Source: Blastomussa wellsi (Eukaryota; Cnidaria; Anthozoa; Scleractinia; Plerogyridae). From it: DNA of 64,000 nt. Position numbers and translations under genes: made by a program. Below the pieces are notes generated by a model, which did no database searches, was not told where the DNA came from, and saw only the letters and a program-made list of their open reading frames with translations. The DNA lies in contig OX393570.1 in NCBI GenBank assembly GCA_947652115.1, positions 17,131,297 through 17,195,296 on the forward strand. The letters are read 5' to 3'. Below, piece after piece: positions 24,301 through 34,748 of this stretch (its first letter is position 1; every line of letters begins with the position of its first letter).

Positions 24301-27300
24301 ATTGGAAATGTTTTCTTCTTGATTACAATGTCTTTTTTTTCAAGGTGACTATTGTCAAATTGACTACTGATTTTCTTTTGAAAGTTTGTTTTGTCGTAAA
24401 TGTTGTCAATGATATTTGAAAGAGTGCAGCCCTTCCCTACACCACAACCAAAACACCAAATATTTATAGAGTGCCACCATTTACGTAGGATCACCCTGTA
24501 TGACTATTGCATGTATGTTACAACTTAGAATGAAAAATGTGGATGTGAAGATTGATTGTTGATTAGGTTTTAATTCTCTTTACACAGAGGAGAACAAAGA
24601 GAAGAATGTCAAAGATGAGGTTAGAAACATGGAAACCAAGAGCATACATGCAGTCTAATTTTTTCTGCAGTGATAATTTATAATAGTTTAACATCGTAAA
24701 ATTCGTTTATTTTTTTTTTCGAAAATATCACTGTAGAGAGGGTTCCCTATACTTTTTAATTTTATGTGAAGAGTGATTAGAACTATTTATTTTCCTGTGA
24801 AACGTGATTTAAGCGTATTTTTCGTGATACTTGATTCCCAATTTAAGAACTTTTCACGTGCACATGAACGCAATTTTTGAATTAAACGTGATCCGTGAAC
24901 GAATAGTTGAATTAGGTGTGATTCGTGAATCATCTTGTTTTGCGTGACTTAATTTCTGCCTCTTCGAGTGTTCTGGAAAATTACGTCGTTGTTGTGTGGT
25001 TCGGGTTTGAACAGATGAAGCTTCTGGCCAGCCTTTTGTCGCCTTAGAAGGTTTCCATGGCGTTTAGAGTGACTTCGAGTATTTTTACTCCATCTTGGAT
25101 GGGATTCTAGTCCATTGTAGGGTTACCGCCGCTACTCACGTTCTTAACTTCTATCACAGAATACATGAAAAGTGGCAAATCTAGGGGAGGGGCCCGAGGA
25201 GCAAACCCCCCCAAATACCCCCCCCCCACCCACTTATCCATGGGCAAAAACTTTTGGGGGTCCCACCTTAATCCATGTAGATAGTGAGTAGGGTAGCCAA
25301 GCAGTGAACGCTAGTAGCTTTGTAGTTGTCTGTGATATTCCTTTTTTCTTTTTTTTTTCTGATAGGTCTTAAGTTTTGCGACAAATTGTTCATCATGCAA
25401 TGCACCTGCAGAAACCAGAATGAAAATTGTTGGTATCCTGATTGTTGCTGTTGTTGTCAACGTTTTTCTAAGAAGGTGCTCTCGTTTTTCAAACGAAGGG
25501 CTAATGATTAGAGCTGGCGGTCAAAACGTTGACTCTTCCCGCAAATTGGCTACCTTTTATCAACTTATAGGTGACAATCAACGGCTCTTGATTGTGGAGG
25601 TAAATAATTCACCGTTACGAACACCACATACAGAAGTGCTAACTTTAAACAATGTATTCGCAGTATTTTCTGGTATATTGTCTCCTACCTATAAAGGCGG
25701 CCATAAGTGCTACACATTTCACGGAATTTCACTTTCGCGGTTCACTTTAAGAGGTTATTAATTCGTTAAATACGAATGTGTGTAGCTAGAAAATTTGTCT
25801 TTAAGCGCTTTTCAGCGAGAGAAGGAGGCTTAAAGTTATTAAAATAACTTTTAGTCAAGGGCTCAGACGCGGCCATAGATTTTCAGTCCAATTTTTTTAC
25901 ATGCATATGACTGATTTTTATCCAGTTTTTATAATCTGTTTTGTTGCAATTAACTTTTCTTTCTTTTTTGGTGAACTTTCCGAGAGTACCATGATATGAC
26001 CGTACTGATAATTCCTGATTAAAAGCACAGGGTATAATACCTTTGTGTATGAATATTTATGTTTGAATTCATCCGTTCCACGTTTGCGTAATTTGCCTTA
26101 ACCCATACTCTAGCTATACCACACTTCAAAGAAGTGGTTGTCATGGCAACCAGTTGTGATGCATGTGGGGATAGGACAAATGAAGTAAAGTCAGGAGGTA
26201 AGTTTCTTTTAGTGGAGTTACTTAGAGGGGGGGTGTTGAGGATTATTTTGGGCTTTGTCATGATTGACAAGACACGTGACAGGGTTGTTTAATGGGCCCA
26301 TTTTTGGCCGGAACTTTACACAAGCACCTCACGATTGGGGTGCGTTCTTTTTTTCGTGTAATGTACGAAGGGTTACCAGTCATCTGCGATCGGCTTGGCT
26401 GCAGAAGGTAAGTGAAACTGTACCTCGTTTGGTCCAGCTGCACTGAAAGTTAACTTGAGGCGGTGATTATATTGTTTTGAATTTTCCTGCAGCTGGAATG
26501 GAGGCAAAGGGGACCAGAATCACCCTCAGAATAACGGATCCAGTTGACCTCAATAGGGATGTTTTGAAGGTGTGGTTAAAAGGGCGTCTGTTGATGCTTG
26601 ATTTTCATGAAGCTAATCCCGTGTTTGGGTATGCGGGTGCCTTATGTGTCTCTCGTACGTGTAAACTAACCTTCAGAGGCTTCCATAGGTTGTGACAAAG
26701 GATCGCCTGTACTTGGGTTATCTAATTCGAGCAACGCAACGATGGAAGTACAAGCTAGGCAAAATGGTTCCTTCTTCGGCTCAGAGACAGACTTAGACTT
26801 TTTTCTTCTTGCAGTCAGAAACATGTGAACTTGTAATTCCGTCGCTGGATTTCACATCGTCTGCTGGAACATTGGGCGGACGATTCACAACTTTAGAAGG
26901 CCTTTTGTCTAACGTGAAGGACCAGGTGTGGAGATAATTTTCTTATTCAGAAGACTGCATGCACGGCTTTCAACATTGCACAAAAATACAGCGTTTGGAT
27001 GGACGTCCTATGGGAAAAAAAGCCCTGTTTCGACTGAAGTACAGTTGAGCTTTTACTTTCGGCCATCTCTATACAACGGGCAAAAAAGGCTTTACAGTTG
27101 AGCTCAATTGTGGAACAACGTACCCCCGAATACGGCAAGCAACTTTCTTAAGCGATTTTAGGGCAAAATTGAGTCACAGCAGTTAAGTAAAAATTATAAA
27201 ATTACGGCTTCCAAGAAAAGCAGCGTTCCGATTGTTTTCAATTTTTATTGCTATTCTCGCAGTTTATAGATAGGTAGATAGTTAGCCTCCTACGCAGACG

Positions 27301-29455
27301 TTCTTTAGGCTCGTCACGCATTCGTTACGTTGAGTCAAACAAACTGTGCCAATTCCGCTTTACAAGGAATCCGTGACGGGCCTAAAGAACGTCTGCGTAG
27401 GAGGCTAGTAGATAGTTAGTTGATGATAATTTTAAAATAGCTGATTTAAGTACCATGTCTAAATGAAGTTTCGAATCGTATCCTATCGCATCGTGTCGTG
27501 TTATGTCGCGTCGTGTCGTGTTATATCGCGTCGTGTCGTGTTATATCGCGTCGTGTCGTGTTATGTCGCATCGTGTCGTGTTATGTCGCGTCGTGTCGTG
27601 TTATATCGCGTCGTGTCGTGTTATATCGCGTCGTGTCGTGTTATATCGCATCGTGTCGTGTTATATCGCGTCGTGTCGCATCATGTCGTATCGTATCGAA
27701 TCATTCTCACGATTGCGAAATCTTCTATAAGGATTATATAAACCCGCCAATGTAGCCTTTATTCCAACTTGCTAAAGCTAAATGTAACTTTTTTTCTCTT
27801 ATCTTTATTTTCCTTCTGGAATAGCTGCAATCAGTGAATCCATTTGGCTTGGGAGATAGCCCCGCCTTGTTTAATCAAAACTTGAGCGGATTTTTGACTG
27901 GCCTGGATAAGGTAACATTTTTTTTGTCTCTACCTGTCACCCCCTCGCCCTACCTTCTGTTTGTTTGGTACGTCACATCCAGCAACCCTGCTCTCCCTTT
28001 TCAATTCAGTGTTAAGAACTCAAAATCCATGAATTACCCAAACACTCAGTCAATTTTGTTCCTGGGTATCTCAATGCAGCGAGCCGTGCAACGGCGGTCA
28101 CCGGTCAACTTTCGCGAGCAACAAGGCACTGGTGTCCACTGACGTCATAGATTTTGCAGAGTTGTCCCGTTTCCGCTCGAGACTTGGCAGGAAACAGTTT
28201 TACTGTTTGATATCATGTGACCTCGAGGCAGCCAATGACAGCGCGCGCTATTGGGGAAAATTTTAGCGATACATTGGGATGTATTGTTCCACATATTTAT
28301 TGTAACCAGTCTGAACTAATATGATTTCTCTTCGTAGATAATAAACGGTCAAGAAATGAACGTGTTGATTATACTCGACGACCCGGCAGGCAACAGTTAC
28401 ATTCAGGTAAATCCATACACTGCACCGTCATTGAGTGGATTCGAATTCGAAGAGTAATGCGTCGGGGAAGGCGGGAAAGGGATGGCGGAAGAAGCCATTT
28501 ACCTTTGTTCATCATGGCCCTGGATTCCCCCTCCCCCCCCCCCCAGAAAAGGGTTTTTTTGCTCACCTGGCGTCAGGGAAGGGTGAGTAGGGGAGAGCAG
28601 AAAATATATTTTTTTCTTGCTCACCTGGCCTCTGGGAGGGTGAGTAGGGGAGGGCAGAAAAGGTTTTTTTTCTTGCTCACAGATCTGGCCTCTGGGAGGG
28701 TGGATACGGGAGGGCGTTAAAGGTTTTTACTCTTCCTCACCTGGCCCCTGGGAGGGTGGATAGGGGAGAGCCGAATAGGTTTTTATCCTTGTTCACCTGG
28801 TCCCTGGAAAGGTGGGTAGGGGAGAGTGGAAAATGCTTTTCCTCTCGTTCCATCGTTTTTTATGACCCGGTACTCTTGTGTAGGAAGAGGAAGAGAAGTA
28901 TGATCAAAGGACTGCCTTTCTCTCTGGTGCCAGTTCACCGGAGACATAGGCGTACGGGCCGGGGAGGGGGGGGGGGGCAGGGGGGACTGCAGCCCCCCAA
29001 ATTTTTGACAAATCAGATTTTCTGGGTAGAATGAAAAAAAGTGGGCAAGGCAACTTGGGAGAATTTTTTGGGCAAATGTTCACCCCCCCCCCCCCTGGGA
29101 AAAAATTGCCCGTACGCCTATGACCGCAGATACTCCCCCTCCCCCCCAGCATTTTGTCGAGTTCTGAAAGGTAGCTAGTACTGTAACTCACTCTGTCGGC
29201 TGCAAAAGAACGTAACACCGCGACCCATGGTAGCTCTCGCGCCCGAACATCTTAATCTGGCGTCCAATACACTGTGACTCCTATTAGCTTTGTATAGAGA
29301 AGTAACGAAACGATCAATGCTCTATCTTTTTGCAGAATTTATACGCACCTGACCCCGACCCTGAGCTGGAGGTGGTTCATTACGAGAGAACAAAGGAACA
29401 GGAGGACGAGCTTGGAATTTCAGACATGAAGACAGATGGATATGAACAGAGCTGA
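18316..29455 (+). CDS. ZPR1: Zinc finger protein ZPR1, 438 aa (13 exons)
   Basis: Exons: 18316-18417, 19436-19597, 20276-20366, 21706-21776, 23690-23933, 24588-24619, 25366-25432, 26114-26197, 26493-26569, 26815-26925, 27825-27911, 28338-28406, 29336-29455. All junctions are GT-AG and in phase; the sum is 439 codons including TGA. The protein carries two ZPR1 units, each a C-x2-C-x25-C-x2-C zinc finger followed by an alpha/beta domain. Finger 1 uses Cys 28, 31, 57 and 60; finger 2 uses Cys 242, 245, 271 and 274. The paired motifs [16 protein letters not shown] and [16 protein letters not shown] and the C-terminal [11 protein letters not shown] are family hallmarks. ZPR1 binds eEF1A and acts in its folding/biogenesis, and shuttles between cytoplasm and nucleus; these roles are known from yeast and mammals. 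Length is close to the human protein (459 aa). Introns hold SINEs, MITEs and two tandem repeats. Confidence 0.96.
21508..21574. repeat. Short palindromic repeat (ZPR1 intron 3)
   Basis: AACCTGCGATCATGCCCTCC and its mirror GGAGGGCATCGCAGGTT around a CTTATCATCTC centre. The same unit occurs inverted at about 36055-36112. Confidence 0.6.
22545..22780 (-). mobile_element. Second tRNA-derived SINE family (ZPR1 intron 4)
   Basis: On the minus strand a well-kept Pol III B-box core (GGGTTCGATTCCC, near 22570-22590) follows an A-box-like ATGGTGCAATGCAAGC. The adjoining AAATTCCAATTCGATCTGGA block with its flanks is shared with about 4440-4610, indicating a second dispersed family. The B-box could be taken for a tRNA gene, but the rest does not fold as a tRNA. 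Confidence 0.55.
22967..23267 (+). mobile_element. Intact tRNA-derived SINE with 12-bp target duplication (ZPR1 intron 4)
   Basis: A head with A-box-like TGGTTAGTGCGC and B-box-like GGTTTGAGTC is followed by a long unique body (TGTATAAATGGGTACCGGC, then a GGGATAAGCTCCGGCC block) and a CTTACCTTACCTT tail. It is flanked by a perfect 12-bp direct repeat TTGTAGTTTGAG (22955-22966 and 23268-23279), so insertion is recent. The same family appears at 37760-38003, about 41080-41300 (minus strand) and about 56415-56490. Confidence 0.85.
27283..27407. mobile_element. MITE with perfect inverted repeats and 9-bp target duplication (ZPR1 intron 10)
   Basis: Termini TAGCCTCCTACGCAGACG and its reverse complement continue into about 40-bp arms (AGGCTCGTCACG against CGTGACGGGCCT). 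GTAGATAGT is directly repeated on both sides. A 9-bp duplication points to Mutator-type transposition (8 bp, hAT, if the outer G is chance). A relative lies at 34476-34748. Confidence 0.75.
27465..27700. repeat. 20-bp tandem repeat, nine clean units (ZPR1 intron 10)
   Basis: Units of TCGTGTCGTGTTATRTCGCG run exactly from 27491 to 27670, with degenerate flanks. The unit looks built from the pentamer TCGTG. Because 20 is not a multiple of three and no unit contains a stop in any + frame, three overlapping reading frames of 75-92 codons appear; they are artefacts of the repeat. Confidence 0.95.
28545..28845. repeat. Minisatellite, five units of 55-61 bp (ZPR1 intron 12)
   Basis: Each unit has a T-tract, then TCACCTGGCCTCTGGGAGGG, then GTGAGTAGGGG or a variant. 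TCACCTGG-type starts are at about 28563, 28621, 28676, 28737 and 28793. The first two units contain a perfect splice-donor hexamer GTGAGT (28583-28588 and 28640-28645); later units are mutated there. Confidence 0.85.
28945..29122. mobile_element. MITE with CATAGGCGTACGGGC inverted ends (ZPR1 intron 12)
   Basis: CATAGGCGTACGGGC begins the element and its reverse complement GCCCGTACGCCTATG ends it; G-rich and C-rich runs lie just inside the two ends. It has no coding capacity. Confidence 0.7.
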
Positions 29456-29471
29456 AAAAGAACTTTGCTTG

Positions 29472-29676
29472 AATAAATGAAAAATATGTTCGTGGCAAGC
29501 TCGAATCCGGAGTCCTCCAGCTCTCGAGGTGCCGAAGGATTCTGATCTCCAGTTTGATCGTTCAGATCTCTTCTGCTGGCTAGTGTGTTCGGAAGACTGC
29601 ACATAACTAAAACGCATGCACGAGATGGTTATCTTCCGCTCTTATATTGACTGGCGCGTGACTTCTTACAAATAAA
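29472..29676 (+). promoter_or_regulatory. Candidate poly(A) signals of ZPR1
   Basis: AATAAA occurs at 29472-29477, 17 bp after the stop codon, and again at 29671-29676. The second is followed by T-rich sequence and is the likelier main signal because the first leaves a very short 3' UTR. Which is used cannot be read from sequence. Confidence 0.45.
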
Positions 29677-30363
29677 TCAGTGTTGCAATCGTTTCATTTA
29701 TTGGCACGTACCTGACGGCCATGTTTATTTCACGAATTTAGAAGACGTACATTTTGCGACAATTCATTTTCCTAATTCGAAAACATCGTCTTCCAAACAA
29801 TTTTAATTTCACGAGTTTATCATTATTGGTAATTCCTTGCCAAGGTGATTTTAATTCATATTTCTTGAATTTAGGTTTAAAGACATTAACACTAGCAAGT
29901 GGCGCAGATGTTTTCGTAACTGTATGAATGAATGAAATGAATGAAAGACTTTATTGACGTGTCAAGCGAGTCTAGCCGAGGGTAGAAACCCTCTACTAAT
30001 AGGGGACACCTAAAATAGGTGACAAAGACGCATATTTACGGCATAAACCACGAGGAGGTTAGGAGAAACAATTATAGGCAACGACGGAAATTGTTTCACG
30101 ATTAAAAAAAATCGTAGACTACGAGCAGTCCCTTTTAATTTTAATAGAGGGCAACACTCTTTTCTCTTTTCCAGTCCCCTCGAATGTGTTTTCGGTATTT
30201 GAGTGATTTTTAGCCCAGAAAAATGAAACCAGGCCAACGAACCTACCTAACACATAAATGCTTGCGAAATCATGTAGATCCGGAGTCATTGAGAAATATC
30301 AAAATTGACGGCCTAATATGGCAAGAATAGCCTTTAACATTGGGAAGGTCTGGGACCCAGCAT

Positions 30364-30377
30364 GTTGCCATGGTAAC
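30364..30377. promoter_or_regulatory. Consensus RFX X-box upstream of JHY
   Basis: GTTGCCATGGTAAC is an exact palindromic match to the X-box consensus (GTNRCC, 0-3 bases, RGYAAC) bound by RFX factors, the main regulators of ciliary genes in animals. It lies 599 bp before the JHY start codon. Regulation of this gene by it is inferred. Confidence 0.55.
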
Positions 30378-30808
30378 ATAATTGTTAATCGCATAATGTA
30401 CAACTGACCTTGTAGAGTCATGATGCACAGAGTCAAACATTTCTGATACAAACTGGATGAGAAATTTTTACTTCATTTACTTGATTAAAATTTGGTTTAG
30501 GCTATGACGTCACCACTTAGCTAATTTGCATATTGCATAGTCTTCTCACGTAGACTACTGTTTAATGCTTTAAAATGCTTAGTTTGGAGATATCCACTGT
30601 TTTATCTTTCTTGTTTATTTTTCATCGTTTTCGCCATCAGGAATAATTTGAATAATTTACTGATCCAGGTCTACAAGTGATCCGGCACTTCTCATCGGTT
30701 TGTTGCAGTGGTCTTGCAGATTTCTATTACAAATATTATGTTCTGGGCGACTCTGTGGCAGATTTCGTTTCCCGCAACTTACCCACCCCTCCCCAACAGA
30801 AAAATTGC

Positions 30809-30822
30809 TATCCCATGGCAAC
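30809..30822. promoter_or_regulatory. Second, imperfect X-box in the JHY proximal promoter
   Basis: TATCCCATGGCAAC carries a perfect right half (GGCAAC) and a weaker left half, 154 bp before the JHY start codon. On its own it would be weak evidence; with the full site at 30364 and a ciliary gene downstream it is worth noting. Confidence 0.4.
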
Positions 30823-30975
30823 GAAAATGATGCACTGTGGGTAATGAAGTGCGTCAGTTTTTGCTCTGTTTGGCAAAAGAACACAAAATGTGTGTTTTAC
30901 TTTGCTCCAAAAGGTGCAATTTATTAAATTTGTTACCACACAAAAGAACCGCGATTTATATTTAATGGCCAGTGA

Positions 30976-33900
30976 ATGGAAAAGTTGCTAGAGAAACAAA
31001 GCAACAACAGCGTGGACGGCAAAATAACAACATTTGCTTCTCCCAGTTTGTTGGCCGCCATTTTGGACGATCGCGAAGAATCGTTGAACAAAGATGAAAT
31101 TCACGGAATGGTTGATATAAAGGAACAAGAACGAGATTCAGATAGGGTGGATGATAGTTTGGAAATTCCGTTGAGTGATTCTCTGGAGTTGACGAAACAA
31201 AACGAGTCTGGAGAGCCCGAGCGAGTTGATTCCACTGGTTTCTCGCCAGGTGAATCTTCGGTGTTTACTGATCAAAATCAATTAGCTTTGGATTTTCCCA
31301 AGAGTTCGACGCCAGCGCAAAATAGTAATGAGACAAAAGCTAGAAAAGTCGAGAAACCTCCCAAGCCACGTCGGCCACAACACATAATCGAAAGAAATAT
31401 AAAAGAAAGCACTGGCAATCGATTGCCAGCGACGACCAGCTATGCTCGATTGCATGCAATCAAGACGAGAAATAAACTTGATAAAATGGAAGAGAAAAAT
31501 AAAAAGATCGGAGAGACGTCACCCGCTTCAGATCCAGGTCTGAGGGATCTATCAGAACATTTAGAACAAAGAAACAATGATTTAGATCGAAGTTCTAACT
31601 CTTATTTCCATGGAGACTCATTTCAAGCTCAACATAATTTGGATTACCCAGTAAATGATGAACGAGAAACTGATTTGCAACAAGATAGTTATATGAATAA
31701 TACTTATCACAATCAACATCATGGGCCATATTATGATGTCAGTCAAAATTCAAGCCTTAACTATACCACATATGAGTCAGTCCATTCATATCAACCGCCT
31801 ACTTATGCTAGAGGTTTCCAAAGTGCTGTGCCAAATTTAAGACAGTCACGTGCAATGGCAGGACCAATCCCACCTCTACGCTATAACCCATTGTCTACCC
31901 AGTCAGCTCCTCCGGGAGGATACGGTTACCATCATGAACCACTCATCTCCAATATCCATGATTTAAATGAAGATACCTATCGTTCATTTTTACCAAATGA
32001 TCCTGATCTAGGGAATAAAATTCCTGAACCCAGTCTTCACAGAAAGTTTTCATCAGAGCCATATTTATTACAATCCAGTTCTCCATCATTACAGAAAATG
32101 ATGAATGTTGGTAGAAACAATAAGGCATCTGGAAGTTATTCTAGTTTGCGACAGCCTTTTCAGTACAAACCATACACTCTAAAGGACTACAAGAACATTG
32201 CGGGTGCAAATGCTGAACATGTAGCTGGAGGCTTAGGGCCAAATGTTGACACTGATGAATTCAAAGAAAAGGTAAACAACAGCACTTGTGACTACAGTGG
32301 CCGATTCCCTCTATGAGACTTGCGTGGTACTCAAAATTAGACAAATGCTGGACAATCTCGGGCAACCAGCCCTTTATTTTTCCTAAAAACCAGTTGCTTG
32401 AACGAAGTTTTAGTTGTCTTGGGCAACCGGGCAACGTTTGCGCGCACGGTTTGCGCGCAAGGAATCATGGTATTTTTATTCAAATCCGCACACCAAGTCT
32501 CGAAGGTGTCATGCACGTAATGAATACAACTACCGTTATTCCCTGTGCACAAGTCTTAACTGTGATTAACCCATTGACTCCTACACTGGCCGTGACAGAC
32601 GTTGACCTTTGTTCCACCTCTGACGTCATCAGCTTTGACCAAAACTGGAATCCCATTTACCCCAGTTCTGCAGGAGGGGAAGAGCTTTCCAATGATACCC
32701 AGATGATATTGATTGGGTTAATGGAGCTTGAAATATGCACGAAAATGCGTAGAAATTTCCGTCAAAAACTAGGAGGAAAATTTCCCTCACTTATCCTTGG
32801 CTACTCCATATTAAGTATTTCCCATCTCATTGATGCTTTCTTGGCAATTCTTGAACCGAAAGCAAGCCCAGTAAAAGGCCAACAAAAGCACAAAAACGAT
32901 ACGAAAAAAGGAGAAAGGAAAAGCAAAAAAATAAATAAAATAAAAAAGCCTAAAGAGGTGGGTCACTTTCTCATCCAAAAACTCTCGAAATTTTGATTTG
33001 TGCACATGCCCAAACTAAAATGTTGTTAAATGCGATGCTAGTGGAAAACCTGGCATGTCTTTATTTTGCAAATGCAATTTGGAGAGATTTGAAGCAGATT
33101 GAGCCTATAACTGACTAGAAAAATACCCATTGATGCTTCTGTCATCCATTTCTAGATGAGGAAAGTTAGCAAGCAAAAAGAATATGCAGCGATGTTGAGG
33201 TCTCAGCATTCATCCATGCGAAAACAGCAAGAGAGGAAGGGATCGACACAAATGCCAGTTAAACCTAAACACATAAAAGAGGCCGAAATGAAACGACAAG
33301 CAGTAAGTTAAAACTCTTACGAGGCTGAAACTTTAATGTCTTACAACATGCAATAAGCTTTTAATTAATTTTGAATAATTACTTTTATGGAATGGTAATG
33401 TGTAGCTCTATGAAATATATTTTTTTTTATTCATACGTGTACAATCATGTACTCCACCCTACCCCTCCAACAAAGCTTCATACATGTCTTTATAATTTGG
33501 GCCTTTGGAAACCCCCCACACCTTAGGAATTTCCATTTTCATTCCTGTGGGGGAGAGAAGAGTATGGAGATTTTTGGGAACTGTACAAGTTTTCCTGGTG
33601 TCACAAAAGCTAAGTTCTGCTGGCTGAGATAGACCAGTGTATAAAAATATTGTTGGTTTGCTTTTATGCGACAAAGAAGGGAATACAAAGTGAACAAAAA
33701 GTAATGATAATCACCTTTGTTTTTGCAATTCAAGCAACTCTTTAGAATCCTGAAAAAAAATCACAGCTTCAAGAGGTTGTCATGAGGAAGATGACCAAGA
33801 ACCAAGTGAACTTTGGTACAGCACTTTGAAAGCAATGTCTGTGTCAGAGGGCATAATGTTCCCATGTAAGAAATTCAATGACCAGTGAATTATGAGTGAT

Positions 33901-34346
33901 TAAATGATGATAAAGCAAGGACAGACTAGATTATTAAGTAGAGCCTGAAAAACATGTGGGGTTTAATAGATCTGAATCTCATCTTGTGCACATCCAATGT
34001 ATTGCTCTTACAGTTACATGCACTACTAAAAACTGGTATCTTAAGGTACAATGGCACGGCTGTATGAAGCAAGGAAATCTTTTTTAATACACTTTTGGGA
34101 ATGCCTAGAAAGTTCTATATTCATGTTTGGTTTGTTTCTTTGCAGGCCATAAACTATGCAAAGAATGTTCCCAAACCCAAGCAAATGGCAAGTAAGAAAA
34201 GAGATAGCCCAGGACAATACAGGGATTCAAAGGCTGATGACAACCAGGATATCACCATACTCGAGATCCTAAGAATGAGACATGAAAAGGAGAAACAAGA
34301 AGTCGATACCATACGAAAAGATCTGGCTTCAAAAATAAGGCTCTAA
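30976..34346 (+). CDS. JHY: JHY (juvenile hydrocephalus / C11orf63) orthologue, 547 aa
   Basis: Exons 30976-32271 (432 codons), 33156-33302 and 34146-34346, all joined in phase 0 with GT-AG sites. Most of the product is low-complexity, polar and probably disordered; the recognisable part is the C-terminus: PYTLKDYKNI and GGLGPN near the end of exon 1, a basic KQKEYAAML stretch in exon 2, then INYAKNVPKPK and ITILEILRMRHEKEKQ in exon 3, matching the vertebrate JHY C-terminal order. In mice JHY loss disturbs ependymal cilia and causes hydrocephalus; its molecular function is not settled. Vertebrate proteins are longer (about 780 aa). Presence in a cnidarian fits an ancient ciliary gene. An optional 3' exon may lie at 33746-33829. 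Confidence 0.85.
33746..33829 (+). other. Possible alternative terminal exon of JHY
   Basis: After an acceptor TTTAG, a phase-0 continuation from exon 2 stays open for 27 codons (starting NPEKKSQLQE and ending FGTAL) before TGA. The Lys/Gln-rich composition resembles exon 2. It is not needed for the main model, which joins exon 2 directly to 34146. It could equally be chance. Confidence 0.25.
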
Positions 34347-34475
34347 CATATGTACATGCCAGGGTAATAGTCAAGTCTTACTAACCGGGTGCAAATGCAA
34401 TACTGGGCAATATTGGCAGATCAAGGCAGTAAGGATTACAGCAAGAAACAAGTCCAGCAAGGTCCATACAATCAA

Positions 34476-34748
34476 TAGTTTCCCAAGCAGACGTCATTAG
34501 GGCTTTGTCACGCGTTCCTTCCCCACAGACGTCTGCTGAATGGAAAGTCCACTTGCGTTCACGGCTATGAACCAGTCAGAGGTAGCTTTCCAGTTTTGGG
34601 AAAACGGTTCACAGCATGTGATAGGATAGCTGTCATGCAATGGGTCAATACTGATTGGCCTGTGAACAGAAGTGGACTGTCGATTCAGCAGACGTCCATG
34701 GGGAGGGAAAGCGTGACGAAGCCCAAAGGACGTGTCCGTGGGAGGCTA
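34476..34748. mobile_element. MITE of the same family, 9-bp target duplication
   Basis: Diverged TAGCCTCCCACGGACACGTC-type inverted repeats flank a centre with CAGACGTC-rich palindromic arms. TACAATCAA is repeated exactly at 34467-34475 and 34749-34757. End sequence and duplication length match the element at 27283-27407, though this one is over twice as long. It lies just downstream of JHY. Confidence 0.7.

Noticed and set aside
26135..26155. X-box-like GTTGTCATGGCAAC
   Set aside because: It lies in ZPR1 exon 8 and codes the conserved VVMATS segment, so it is explained by coding constraint.
27463..27755. Three overlapping + strand frames of 75-92 codons
   Set aside because: They are products of a 20-bp repeat without stops; the peptide repeats ([12 protein letters not shown]) follow from the DNA period and lie in a ZPR1 intron.
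32313..32996. 227-codon + strand frame after JHY exon 1
   Set aside because: It starts beyond the JHY exon 1 donor at 32271 and falls inside the intron; the Lys-rich end is low-complexity and no homology is evident.
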